Notes: generated from the sequence alone by a model not told the origin. A stretch of 15,190 bases of DNA from CAYWBI01 sp964456445 (GCA_964456445.1 CAYWBI010000093.1:1-15190); one strand, 5' to 3'; shown: positions 8,052-14,993, counted from the stretch's first letter. Translations and numbers: made by a program.

Positions 8052-10943
8052 ATGTCGATAAAAAACGTTTTGAACCAGGAATATCCGTCCCGCCATATCG
8101 GTCCCCGGGCAGATGAGATTGATGAAATGCTATCCGTGGTTGGTGTGGAGAGTATGGAACAGCTTATTGATGAAACCGTTCCGTCCAATATCCGTTTGCC
8201 CGAACTGCCCGATACGGGCAGGGGCATGACCGAATTTGAATTTTTAAACCATGTGCGCTCCCTGGCCGAAAAAAACCAGGTGTGGCGTTCCTATATCGGT
8301 TTGGGTTATTACGGTACGGTTACACCCTCGGTCATCCTGCGCAATGTGTTGGAAAATCCGGGTTGGTACACCCAATATACGCCTTATCAGGCGGAAATAT
8401 CCCAGGGGCGCCTGGAAGGGCTGCTCAATTTTCAGACCATGGTACTGGATTTGACCGGGATGGAAATCGCCAATGCCTCACTATTGGATGAATCCACCGC
8501 CGCGGCAGAAGCCATGGCAATGTTGTACCGTTTGCGCAGTTCCGCCCAGAACAAAGCGGGCGCTGTGGATTTTTGGGTGGCGGAAGAGGTGTTTCCGCAA
8601 ACCCTTGCCGTGCTAAAAAACCGGGCATTGCCGCTGGGTATCAACCTTAAAATCGCCCCCGCAATGGAAATTAAATTCGATGAAACGTCCTTCGGCGCTT
8701 TGCTACAGTACCCTTCTGCCCGGGGCGACGTGAAGGATTATCGTTCGTTGATCCGCGATGCCCATGCGCGGAATAATAAAGTGGTGATGGCCGCCGACCT
8801 TCTTTCCCTGACCCTGTTGACACCGCCAGGGGAAATGGACGCCGATGTAACCGTCGGCAGCACACAACGTTTTGGCGTACCCATGGGCTATGGTGGCCCC
8901 CATGCGGCCTATTTTGCCACCCGCGAAGCCTATAAACGCCAAACCCCGGGACGGATCATTGGCGTTTCGGTGGACCGTAATGGTAAACCGGCTTACCGCA
9001 TGGCATTGCAAACACGCGAGCAACATATCCGGCGGGATAAAGCCACTTCCAATATTTGTACCGCCCAGGCCTTGCTGGCCATCATGGCCGGTTTTTACGG
9101 CGTGTATCATGGCCCGCAAGGCCTGAGAAACATTGCCGAACGTATCCACCAACGCACGGCCCTGCTTGATAGCGCCCTGCAACAAGCCGGTTATGAACAA
9201 CTGAATACAGCCTATTTTGGCACCTTGCAGATCCATGCCAAAAAGGAAATCATTGTCAGGGCCGTAGAAAAATTAAAAGGGGCGCGGATCAATGTATGGC
9301 AATGGGCGCCGGACCGTCTGTCCGTCTCTTTTGACGAAACGGTCAGTGACAGCGATGTGCGGGAAGTTGCAAACCTGTTTGCCGCCGCCGCGGGTAAAAC
9401 CGTAACCGTCGGGGAAGCCCCTGACGCCCATTTACCGGCGGAGCTGCAACGCCGATCGCCTTTTATGCAGCACCCGGTTTTTAACCGCTATCGTTCCGAA
9501 ACGGAAATGATGCGTTATATCAAAAGGCTGGAAAATAAGGATTTATCGCTGACCACTTCCATGATCCCGCTGGGCAGTTGTACCATGAAGCTGAACCCGG
9601 CGACCTCAATGCTGCCGATCACCTGGCCGGGGTTCGCCAATATCCATCCCTTTGTTCCGGCGGATCAGGCGGCCGGATACCGTGAACTGATCGCCGATAT
9701 GGAAAAGGACCTGTGTGCCATAACCGGCTTTAAAGCCGTATCCTTCCAGCCTAATTCCGGCGCACAGGGCGAATATACCGGGATGAGCGTGATCCAGGCC
9801 TACCACCGCTCACGGGGGGAAGGACGGCGTAATGTCGTGCTGATACCCTCCTCGGCGCATGGTACCAATCCGGCCAGCGCAACCATGGTCGGGGGCAAGG
9901 TGGTAGTGGTAAAATGTGACGGGCAAGGCAATATCGATCTTGTTGATTTACAGGCCCGGGCCGGGCAATATGCCGATACGCTTTCGGCCTTTATGGTCAC
10001 TTATCCCTCTACCCATGGCGTTTTTGAAGAAAAAATCCGCGAAATGGTGGATTTGATCCATGCCCACGGCGGTCAGGTTTATATGGACGGCGCCAATATG
10101 AATGCACAGGTTGGCTTGACCAGTCCGGGCTATATCGGGGCGGATGTCTGCCATTTGAACCTGCACAAAACCTTTAGCATTCCTCATGGCGGAGGCGGTC
10201 CGGGCGTGGGGCCCATTGCCGTCGCCGAACATCTTAAGCCCTTTTTGCCCGGCCACCCGTTGGTGGACGGCATTGGTGGTACACAAGCCATCGCAGCCTC
10301 GGTAGGGGCGCCCTTTGGCAGCGCGGGTGTTTTGCCCATTTCCTATGCCTATATCAAGATGCTGGGCGCGGAAGGACTGCGGGCGGCCTCGGAAATGGCC
10401 ATCCTGAATGCCAACTATCTAAAAGCGCGTTTGGGTGAAAAATACACCACGCTCTATTCAGGGCAAAACGGCCGTGTGGGGCATGAAATGATCGTTGATG
10501 TGCGTTCCTTTAAACAGGGCGCTGATATCGATGTGATCGATCTGGCCAAACGTCTGATGGATTATGGCTTCCATGCGCCGACAGTGGCCTGGCCGGTTCA
10601 CGGCACGATGATGATCGAGCCCACGGAGAGCGAATCCAAACAGGAACTGGACCGTTTTTGTGAGGCGTTGATCGCCATTTATCAGGAAATGCAGGAGGTC
10701 GTGGAGGGAAAGGCCGACCGTGAAAACAATCTTTTAAAAAACGCACCGCACGTGGTCAATGAGATAGCGGCAGACGATTGGGACAAACCCTACAGCCGTA
10801 GCCGCGCCGCTTTTCCACTTGCGTATTTGCGGGAGCATAAATTCTGGCCCGCCACGTCACGGATAAACGATACCTATGGTGACCGGCACCTGTTTTGTTC
10901 CTGCCCGCCGCCGGAGGCCTTTGAAAAAGAAAATCCGGAATAG
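8052..10943 (+). CDS. gcvP: Glycine dehydrogenase (decarboxylating), P-protein of the glycine cleavage system
   Basis: This gene encodes a 963-residue PLP enzyme that decarboxylates glycine and passes the aminomethyl group to the lipoyl arm of H-protein. It is the full-length single-chain form, with the N-terminal half (P1-like, from YPSRHIGPR) and C-terminal half (P2-like) fused, as in proteobacteria and eukaryotes rather than the split gcvPA/gcvPB form. Family landmarks appear in order: GYYGTVTPSVILRN, NPGWYTQYTPYQAEISQGR, GSCTMKLNPATSM, GAQGEYTG, SAHGTNPASA, STHGVFEE and DGANMNAQVGLTSPG. The PLP lysine is K706 in NLHKTFSIPHGGGGPG. It works with GcvT, GcvH and lipoamide dehydrogenase, none of which lie in this window. 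It is visibly GC-richer than the genes to its right. A strong terminator follows, so it is probably a single-gene transcript. Confidence 0.98.
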   Translation: MSIKNVLNQEYPSRHIGPRADEIDEMLSVVGVESMEQLIDETVPSNIRLPELPDTGRGMTEFEFLNHVRSLAEKNQVWRSYIGLGYYGTVTPSVILRNVLENPGWYTQYTPYQAEISQGRLEGLLNFQTMVLDLTGMEIANASLLDESTAAAEAMAMLYRLRSSAQNKAGAVDFWVAEEVFPQTLAVLKNRALPLGINLKIAPAMEIKFDETSFGALLQYPSARGDVKDYRSLIRDAHARNNKVVMAADLLSLTLLTPPGEMDADVTVGSTQRFGVPMGYGGPHAAYFATREAYKRQTPGRIIGVSVDRNGKPAYRMALQTREQHIRRDKATSNICTAQALLAIMAGFYGVYHGPQGLRNIAERIHQRTALLDSALQQAGYEQLNTAYFGTLQIHAKKEIIVRAVEKLKGARINVWQWAPDRLSVSFDETVSDSDVREVANLFAAAAGKTVTVGEAPDAHLPAELQRRSPFMQHPVFNRYRSETEMMRYIKRLENKDLSLTTSMIPLGSCTMKLNPATSMLPITWPGFANIHPFVPADQAAGYRELIADMEKDLCAITGFKAVSFQPNSGAQGEYTGMSVIQAYHRSRGEGRRNVVLIPSSAHGTNPASATMVGGKVVVVKCDGQGNIDLVDLQARAGQYADTLSAFMVTYPSTHGVFEEKIREMVDLIHAHGGQVYMDGANMNAQVGLTSPGYIGADVCHLNLHKTFSIPHGGGGPGVGPIAVAEHLKPFLPGHPLVDGIGGTQAIAASVGAPFGSAGVLPISYAYIKMLGAEGLRAASEMAILNANYLKARLGEKYTTLYSGQNGRVGHEMIVDVRSFKQGADIDVIDLAKRLMDYGFHAPTVAWPVHGTMMIEPTESESKQELDRFCEALIAIYQEMQEVVEGKADRENNLLKNAPHVVNEIAADDWDKPYSRSRAAFPLAYLREHKFWPATSRINDTYGDRHLFCSCPPPEAFEKENPE

Positions 10944-10964
10944 CTGTTTGCTGTAATTTGATTT

Positions 10965-11004
10965 AAACACCACTTTGTTTTAGAATGAAGTGGTGTTTTT
11001 AATT
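10965..11004 (+). terminator. Rho-independent terminator after gcvP
   Basis: An 11-bp perfect stem, AAACACCACTT (10965-10975) with AAGTGGTGTTT (10988-10998), has a 12-base loop. A T-rich tail follows. It begins 21 bases after the gcvP stop. Confidence 0.9.
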
Positions 11005-11041
11005 TATAGCCTGGATGAATTTACATTTAAAGGGGGAGTGA

Positions 11042-11239
11042 ATGGGACAGCAGGGATCGACGGGAAATGTGATTGCGGCTCTTGCCAGTTTTTTTATACC
11101 GGGGCTGGGGCAATTGTTACAGGGGCGTTTGATGATGGCTATTATCCAGTTTGTGCTGGCGGCCTTATTGTGGTTTGTGTTGATGGGCTGGCTTGTTCAC
11201 CTCTGGTCGATTATTGACGCTGCCCGCTTTAGGGGATGA
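11042..11239 (+). CDS. Small two-helix membrane protein with a PGLGQLLQGR motif
   Basis: This gene encodes a 65-residue protein with two hydrophobic stretches separated by a short basic turn. The first is AALASFFIPGLGQ and the second AIIQFVLAALLWFVLMGWLVHLW, which leads to a conserved-looking end, IIDAARF. The PGLGQ-x-x-QGR turn is shared by small TM2-like membrane proteins found widely in bacteria, whose function is unknown to me. A purine-rich AGGGGGAG (11031-11038) just before the ATG supports translation. The overlapping frame starting at 10990 lacks this pattern and is a shadow. The gene follows the gcvP terminator and so needs its own promoter or readthrough. Confidence 0.8.
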   Translation: MGQQGSTGNVIAALASFFIPGLGQLLQGRLMMAIIQFVLAALLWFVLMGWLVHLWSIIDAARFRG

Positions 11240-11263
11240 GAAAAGCGAAACTAAGGTGCACGC

Positions 11264-11302
11264 TCCAAAATCAAAAACCGGTGTTCCTTGTTCGTATATC
11301 AA
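11264..11302. repeat. 39-bp dispersed repeat, copy 1
   Basis: This segment, containing AAAAACCGGTGTTCCTTGTT, matches 14955-14993 with a single mismatch in 39 bases. Both copies are in non-coding DNA and in the same orientation, 3.7 kb apart. Confidence 0.85.
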
Positions 11303-11311
11303 GAGCCGATG

Positions 11312-11350
11312 GAATTGAATACCAAATACCCAATACCCAATATTCAATTC
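11312..11350. repeat. Inverted repeat enclosing TACCCAA units
   Basis: GAATTGAATA (11312-11321) and TATTCAATTC (11341-11350) are perfect 10-bp inverted repeats. The 19-base spacer consists of TACCAAA and TACCCAA units. It could form a long-looped hairpin, but it has no tail typical of a terminator. Confidence 0.7.
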
Positions 11351-11499
11351 TCAACATTTAGGGGTTTATTATCTTTTGGGCGAATAAAAATAAAAAAAGC
11401 CGTCTGAAGTTTCTTCCATGAAGGCTTGTGCGCTGCTGGTTGGGGTTAAACCCGAACTTCTTTAGAATTGGGCACCCACTACACATCGGCGCGCGCAAG

Positions 11500-11675
11500 A
11501 CAAGGGTTAACGCGAAGAAAGTAAAAAAAGGTATTTCCTGCTATGACTGGACACTAAAATACCAAAAAATGGTAACACTCCCAAGATCGGAAGTCGGGCC
11601 GCGCTGGCACGAAAACCGGGCGTTTCACGGGCCTGGGTGACGATTGTGTTGAACACGTTAAAACCTAAAGGGTAA
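11500..11675 (+). pseudogene. Frameshifted remnant of a helix-turn-helix protein (recombinase-tail type)
   Basis: Two reading frames together look like one ancestral domain. In the first frame, from 11542, the sequence reads YDWTLKYQKMV. After a frame change near 11575-11585, the second frame reads KIGSRAALARKPGVSRAWVT and continues IVLNTLKPKG before a TAA at 11673-11675. The pattern AALARKxGVSRAxVTxVLNxLKP is the helix-turn-helix seen at the C-terminus of some site-specific recombinase-like proteins, where a W-xx-xYQKM helix typically precedes it. No start codon or catalytic region survives upstream, so this is a truncated and frameshifted fossil. The left boundary is approximate. That the parent was a recombinase is inference from recalled motif resemblance. 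Confidence 0.6.
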
Positions 11676-11805
11676 GTTGGTTGATTGCGAGATTTGATGA
11701 TTTAACTGGGGTGTTGGCTTTGGGTTATTGCCGGAGTGATTATGGTAAGGGCGCAACGCTTCTATGGCTAATTTTATGAGATACCAATTTTATAACCAAA
11801 GTTTC

Positions 11806-12123
11806 CTAAAATGAAAACATTTCCTGCAATATTTGGATGACATCATATTGTGCTTGATCATCAATTACACCAAGATTTTTTATTAACCTGATTTTATCGA
11901 CAGTCCGAATTTGGTCCAGAACTATTTGACCTTTTGTACCCTTAAAATCACATGTTACCCTGGATGGATAATTTCTAATACGTGAAGTCATTGGAGCGAC
12001 AATCACAGTTGAAATGTGCTCATTCATTTCATCTGGAGAAATTACTAAGCAAGGACGCGTTTTCTTTATTTCTTTCCCTCTGGTAGGATCCAAGTTAATC
12101 AGATAGACATCAAATCTTTTCAT
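11806..12123 (-). CDS. mazF: MazF/PemK-family toxin (mRNA interferase)
   Basis: This gene encodes a 105-residue toxin expected to cleave RNA at short sequence motifs and stop growth when free of its antitoxin. Family marks are the N-terminal MKRFDVYLINLDPTRGKEI, the central RPCLVISPDEMN, the segment TSRIRNYPSRV, and the closing LDQIRTVDKIRL. The start chosen is the ATG at 12123, which overlaps the antitoxin stop as TAATG. An in-frame ATG six codons earlier lies inside the antitoxin gene and would add a non-family leader. The TAATG overlap suggests translational coupling with the upstream antitoxin. A GGGAAAG stretch precedes the start. The pair sits in the accessory half of the window. The cleavage motif cannot be read from sequence. 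Confidence 0.9.
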   Translation of the reverse strand: MKRFDVYLINLDPTRGKEIKKTRPCLVISPDEMNEHISTVIVAPMTSRIRNYPSRVTCDFKGTKGQIVLDQIRTVDKIRLIKNLGVIDDQAQYDVIQILQEMFSF

Positions 12124-12386
12124 TAACTTTCCCAAGTCCATTCGTCATTATCCCAGGAATTCTGAGAAATTGTTTCATCACTATCTAATAGCTGATCATC
12201 AGATTGTGCTGCCATTCGCTGAAATGCTTCGCGCCAGCCATTTCTAACTCTATGAATGGGTTTTAAAATAATCCTATCCCTATCCACTTCCATATCAACT
12301 TCATCATTAATGCCGATTTGGTGAAGAATAACTTTGGGTAGCCTAATACCTCGAGAATTTCCGATTCTTATTATTTTTGTTTTCAT
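12123..12386 (-). CDS. mazE: MazE-family antitoxin (AbrB-type DNA-binding protein)
   Basis: This gene encodes an 87-residue antitoxin that should bind the adjacent MazF-type toxin and repress their shared promoter. Residues 1-45 (KIIRIGNSRGIRLPKVIL, then a DEVDMEVDRDRIILKP strand pair) form a swapped-hairpin AbrB/MazE DNA-binding fold. The tail, from WREAFQRMAAQSDDQLLDSD to DNDEWTWES, is acidic with aromatic residues, as expected for the toxin-binding segment. It is first in the operon, the usual order. A 14-bp perfect palindrome lies 6 bases upstream of its ATG. No strong Shine-Dalgarno sequence is visible. Confidence 0.9.
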   Translation of the reverse strand: MKTKIIRIGNSRGIRLPKVILHQIGINDEVDMEVDRDRIILKPIHRVRNGWREAFQRMAAQSDDQLLDSDETISQNSWDNDEWTWES

Positions 12387-12392
12387 AGCTTA

Positions 12393-12406
12393 AATGTAAT
12401 TACATT
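12393..12406. promoter_or_regulatory. Operator-like palindrome upstream of mazE
   Basis: AATGTAATTACATT is a perfect 14-bp palindrome ending 6 bases from the antitoxin ATG. It overlaps a possible minus-strand -10 (TACAAT, 12409-12404). MazE-type antitoxins autorepress from palindromes in this position, so this is the probable binding site. The role is inferred. Confidence 0.6.
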
Positions 12407-12515
12407 GTATTTATTTTGCAAGTACTGTTTTAATTTAAATAATTGTGATGGAAAAAAAATTTAGGATTTTAGCGTTCTATTATAACCTGCTTGACACGTT
12501 TGAAAAATGTTCTTG

Positions 12516-12544
12516 TTGACAATTCATTGTCGCACGTATAAAAT
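12516..12544 (+). promoter_or_regulatory. Consensus-like sigma-70 promoter facing the group II intron fragment
   Basis: TTGACA (12516-12521), a 17-bp spacer, and TAAAAT (12539-12544) match the housekeeping consensus closely. Transcription would start near 12551, about 13 bases before the intron 5' end at 12564. The intervening sequence also holds an inverted repeat GACAA/TTGTC. If this host uses a different housekeeping promoter consensus, the match could be chance. Confidence 0.55.
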
Positions 12545-12563
12545 CAGGTTAATTATTTTTTGT

Positions 12564-12982
12564 GTGCCCGGCATGGCACGTGTTAAATTTCTTTTTGGAA
12601 ATTTACACCGATTATCCAGAGGGTGCAAGTCCCTTATGGGCGAGTTGGCGAAGCCCATTTGTAAGCCGCCACGTAGTGGTCGCTATGCGACAAGGGTGTT
12701 CCCCGAGGCCTCGAGAATGTCTAAAGCTCCGATAAGAGAATCGGGATTTACAAGAAGTGGGACTACAAGAGTCTGTATGGACGAACAGAAACTGCATATG
12801 AGGCATAGTCTTGTGGGTAAGTGACCACATCTTTGTGAAGCCCGTAGCCAATAAACATTACTATGTAAATGCAGCCTCGATAAAGAACATCGGGATTTCC
12901 AACCGACATAGGCTCAAAGGATCCCGAGCATCGGGACCCGGGGAGGTCTCAACGAAGTTTGTCGAGAAGTCAGCCGAAGCCG
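12564..12982 (+). mobile_element. Group II intron fragment: 5' end kept, reverse transcriptase and 3' domains missing
   Basis: The left end reads GTGCCCGGCATGG, a characteristic 5' end of a bacterial group II intron family. Further landmarks follow in the correct order: AGAGGGTGCAAGTCCCT (about 12618-12634), AAGGGTGTTCCCCG (about 12692-12705), GACGAACAGAAACTGCATAT (from 12780), TATGTAAATGCAGC (about 12861-12874), ACCCGGGGAGGTCTC (about 12937-12951) and GAGAAGTCAGCCGAAGCC (12964-12981). These correspond to RNA domain I through the start of domain IV. No reverse transcriptase reading frame and no domain V hairpin follow. Homology fades by about 12982, only 50 bases before a minus-strand gene end. 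Open frames inside it are chance. It cannot self-splice alone. Family motifs are recalled, not searched; the right boundary is approximate. Confidence 0.8.
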
Positions 12983-13033
12983 CCTACTCGATCAGCGCAC
13001 TCGCTGTCAATACTATTGAATTTTTCATTACAG

Positions 13034-13621
13034 TCATTTTACTTTCTGACCTAAAAGCATTCTCAATTTTTGGCTTTTAGATAATTTGATCAAAGGGTTG
13101 CCTTTTTGTTTTATCAATCTCGCTTCTTTCGCAAGAATTTTCCAGTACTTAATGACTTGATCTCTGGCGCTTTCACCATATTTTTCAACAAGCTGCAAAA
13201 TTTTTGATAACATTAAGTTGAGAGTTTCATAATGAGCTTGAAGATCATAAATTCCTCGTACCTGCTCTTCTGACAGTACGGAGGCCAGAAGAGGAATTTG
13301 ACTATCCCATGCTTTGAAGCTCCAAGATGGTAAAGAGTAAATGAGTAAGTTTTTGATTTCGCTTGGTAAATATTTCTCGGTAGCATCTAACATATCGATT
13401 ATTTGTTCCTGTGTGCTCCCTGATGCCTGAAGATATTTGTTTGAAATTTTGCCCAACGCGTATTCTAATACATTAATATTACGATCGATTTCAATTCGTA
13501 CAATATCATATGCTTTCAATGCTTTCCATTTTTCGTAGCGACTTGTAATTATTGAGCCAGTTAGTCCGCCAAAAATAACTAATGCAACCTTTCCCAAAAT
13601 ATCCAATAATTGATCTGCCAA
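13034..13621 (-). CDS. Membrane-anchored protein of unknown function
   Basis: This gene encodes about 195 residues. One N-terminal hydrophobic segment, LGKVALVIFGGLTGSIITS (about 9-27), is followed by RYEKWK, suggesting a single anchor with the rest in the cytoplasm by the positive-inside rule. The remainder is predicted by eye to be mostly helical, with no recognisable catalytic motif, and ends in a basic tail (KLSKSQKLRMLLGQKVK). The likely start is a TTG at 13621. No in-frame ATG lies between it and the upstream stop, and the ribosome binding site is weak (CGAGAT), so the exact start is uncertain. It lies 58 bases downstream of the lipoprotein gene on the same strand and may share its transcript. 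I do not recognise the family. Base composition is AT-rich compared with gcvP. Confidence 0.7.
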   Translation of the reverse strand: MADQLLDILGKVALVIFGGLTGSIITSRYEKWKALKAYDIVRIEIDRNINVLEYALGKISNKYLQASGSTQEQIIDMLDATEKYLPSEIKNLLIYSLPSWSFKAWDSQIPLLASVLSEEQVRGIYDLQAHYETLNLMLSKILQLVEKYGESARDQVIKYWKILAKEARLIKQKGNPLIKLSKSQKLRMLLGQKVK

Positions 13622-13679
13622 TTTTTTATCTCGATTCTTTTTTATTCAATAGGGAGTTCTTATACTTGCTTGTTAACTT

Positions 13680-14339
13680 TTATTCAGCAACCCTGAACTG
13701 CCACCAACCATCTGAACTAATCACATGCCCATGGTCGTCCTTTGCAACGATAGCCCAAGAGTAGTATGCACCTTGCTCCAGTGCACCAGGGGTAAATGAG
13801 GTTTCTGTATGGTTTATTTTAACTAATTGCGAATAATTGCTTTTTCCGAAGTAAATATCATATGTAATTGGATCACCATCTGGATCGCTACATTCCCAAG
13901 TAAGGGTTGACGTTGTGCTCACATTTGTAGCTCCATGTGTTGGATTTGGATTATAAGGTTTTAATGGGCTTCTATTGGGAAATCTTATGTCAAAAATTAT
14001 TGAGTCTTGGACCGTATCCTCTCCATCGTTAACAATAACAGTACAGGAATAAATACCAGGATTATCCGGTGTTTTCCATCTCACGGTGACACCCATTCCA
14101 CTCGAAAATATTCCATTCGCGCTTGACCAAATATAGGATAGGCTATCTACATCCGGATCAATAGCTACACAAGTAAGGTTTGTCCACTGTGCTGTAGTTG
14201 GGTTTGCTGGATTTGCTATAATTGTATCTATTCGTGGTGGATTGTTTACAGGGGTTGCAGGATTACTCGTGCATCCAAATATAAATAAAGCAATCGCCAG
14301 GCTGACCATTTTGAGAAATCCAAAGACGTTGTTAACCAT
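13680..14339 (-). CDS. Lipoprotein with PKD-like and fibronectin type III-like modules
   Basis: This gene encodes a 219-residue predicted surface or periplasmic lipoprotein. The start at 14339 is preferred because AAAGGAAA (14351-14344) precedes it at proper spacing and it begins a compact signal peptide with a lipobox at Cys23 (IFGC). The open frame extends 15 codons further upstream, but that would bury the signal. After a short PAT-rich linker come two beta-sandwich modules. Residues about 34-118 are PKD/Ig-like (IDPDVDSLSYIW ... GIYSCTVIVNDGEDTVQDS). Residues about 122-219 are FN3-like (LTWECSDPDGDPITYDIYFG ... YYSWAIVAKDDHG). Such modules usually serve adhesion or protein binding; no enzyme motif is visible. 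It is followed by the unknown membrane protein gene. The partner or ligand is unknown. Confidence 0.8.
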   Translation of the reverse strand: MVNNVFGFLKMVSLAIALFIFGCTSNPATPVNNPPRIDTIIANPANPTTAQWTNLTCVAIDPDVDSLSYIWSSANGIFSSGMGVTVRWKTPDNPGIYSCTVIVNDGEDTVQDSIIFDIRFPNRSPLKPYNPNPTHGATNVSTTSTLTWECSDPDGDPITYDIYFGKSNYSQLVKINHTETSFTPGALEQGAYYSWAIVAKDDHGHVISSDGWWQFRVAE

Positions 14340-14343
14340 GATG

Positions 14344-14351
14344 TTTCCTTT
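14344..14351 (-). promoter_or_regulatory. Ribosome binding site that decides the lipoprotein start
   Basis: On the minus strand AAAGGAAA precedes the ATG at 14339 by a short normal spacing. The more distal in-frame start at 14384 overlaps the palindrome GTGCTAGCAC (14375-14384) and lacks such a site. Confidence 0.65.
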
Positions 14352-14384
14352 CAATGCTGCTCTTCCAAACATATGTGCTAGCAC

Positions 14385-14790
14385 TTTAGTGTTTTATCCT
14401 TCGTTAGGCCCGAACAATGCCGCTTTGACCACACACATTCCACGCCTAATGAGGGATGAAATCATAGTAACGAAACGGTTCCGGCCCATATCCCGCGCGA
14501 GCAACAACTTTTTAATGGGGTATTTAATATCGGGTTACTTTGAAAGGTAGTGATTGAAAATAGAGTACGCAAGGGCGATTTTTCCGGGCAATCCTAAATG
14601 CTGTTCGTGTAACGTGCCGCATGGAAGACTAAATGAGCGGTTTGGTTTTAGTTGCCACATCAAATCAATACCACCTCAAACTTAAAAATATAAGAACTCT
14701 ATTTCCTATATAATTTACAAAACCCATCCGTTTTCTGGCCTAAGAATAGTGTAAGGTAAGCTTACCGGGGAGCTGCTTATGTCATCACAG
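14385..14790. other. Non-coding stretch upstream of the lipoprotein gene
   Basis: I see no credible gene here. The lipoprotein promoter, reading leftward, should lie in the first part. A GTTAGGC/GCCTAAT pair (14403-14409 and 14444-14450) recalls integron core sites, but the order is wrong for an attC. The plus-strand open frame at 14242-14550 runs antisense through the lipoprotein start and has no ribosome binding site or known motif. Confidence 0.5.
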
Positions 14791-14831
14791 GATGTGTTTT
14801 GGGCTAAAGCCCACAGTGTTTTTGCGGCGTT
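14791..14831. repeat. 41-bp direct repeat, copy 1, with TGGGCTAAAGCCCA hairpin
   Basis: This 41-base segment matches 15150-15190 with two mismatches, at an offset of 359 bases. Its core TGGGCTAAAGCCCA (14800-14813) is a perfect palindrome able to form a hairpin. The flank TTTTTGCGGCGTT is also shared. Confidence 0.9.
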
Positions 14832-14835
14832 CTGT

Positions 14836-14855
14836 CCCCCACCTGAAGGTGGGGG
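14836..14855. repeat. GC-rich hairpin, 8-bp stem with TGAA loop
   Basis: CCCCCACC (14836-14843) pairs perfectly with GGTGGGGG (14848-14855) around TGAA. It directly follows copy 1 of the 41-bp repeat and may belong to the same repeat unit. No T-run follows, so it is not a standard terminator. Confidence 0.75.
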
Positions 14856-14954
14856 CTATTGAGCGATGTATGTCTGATTGCATTTTGTAATCCAAACCCA
14901 ACACCGAACATCGATCAACGATTGAAGAATTATGATCTGCCATGATTGCGCCGT

Positions 14955-14993
14955 TCCAAAATCAAAAACCGGTGTTCCTTGTTCGTAAATCAA
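14955..14993. repeat. 39-bp dispersed repeat, copy 2
   Basis: It matches 11264-11302 with one mismatch. Here it continues into an inverted pair GTAAA/TTTAC around 14985-15005. The minus-strand open frame across it shares the peptide LIYEQGTPVFDFG with the spurious frame at copy 1, simply because the DNA is repeated. Confidence 0.85.

Larger units (their letters stand above)
11240..11499. other. Repeat-rich non-coding stretch
   Basis: It holds one copy of the 39-bp dispersed repeat (11264-11302), a TACCCAA-rich inverted repeat (11312-11350), and a short GGGTT/AACCC palindrome near 11444-11455. The minus-strand open frame that crosses 11165-11347 is built from repeat sequence and is not a credible gene. 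Confidence 0.6.

Noticed and set aside
8703..9236. Minus-strand open frame of 177 codons
   Set aside because: It is antisense to gcvP and shows no protein family features.
11165..11347. Minus-strand open frame sharing LIYEQGTPVFDFG with another at 14856-15056
   Set aside because: The shared peptide comes from the 39-bp DNA repeat; the flanks do not match and one frame overlaps a real gene.
12507..12824. Plus-strand open frame of 105 codons
   Set aside because: It lies across the promoter and RNA domain of the group II intron fragment and has no protein-like motif.
12811..13080. Plus-strand open frame of 89 codons
   Set aside because: It runs from the intron fragment into the antisense of the 13034-13621 gene; no motif or ribosome binding site.
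14403..14450. Integron attC-like core sites GTTAGGC and GCCTAAT
   Set aside because: In an attC the RYYYAAC box precedes the GTTRRRY box; here the order is reversed on both strands and no folded L-box pairing is visible. A covariance search (HattCI or Infernal attC) with a significant hit would reopen it.
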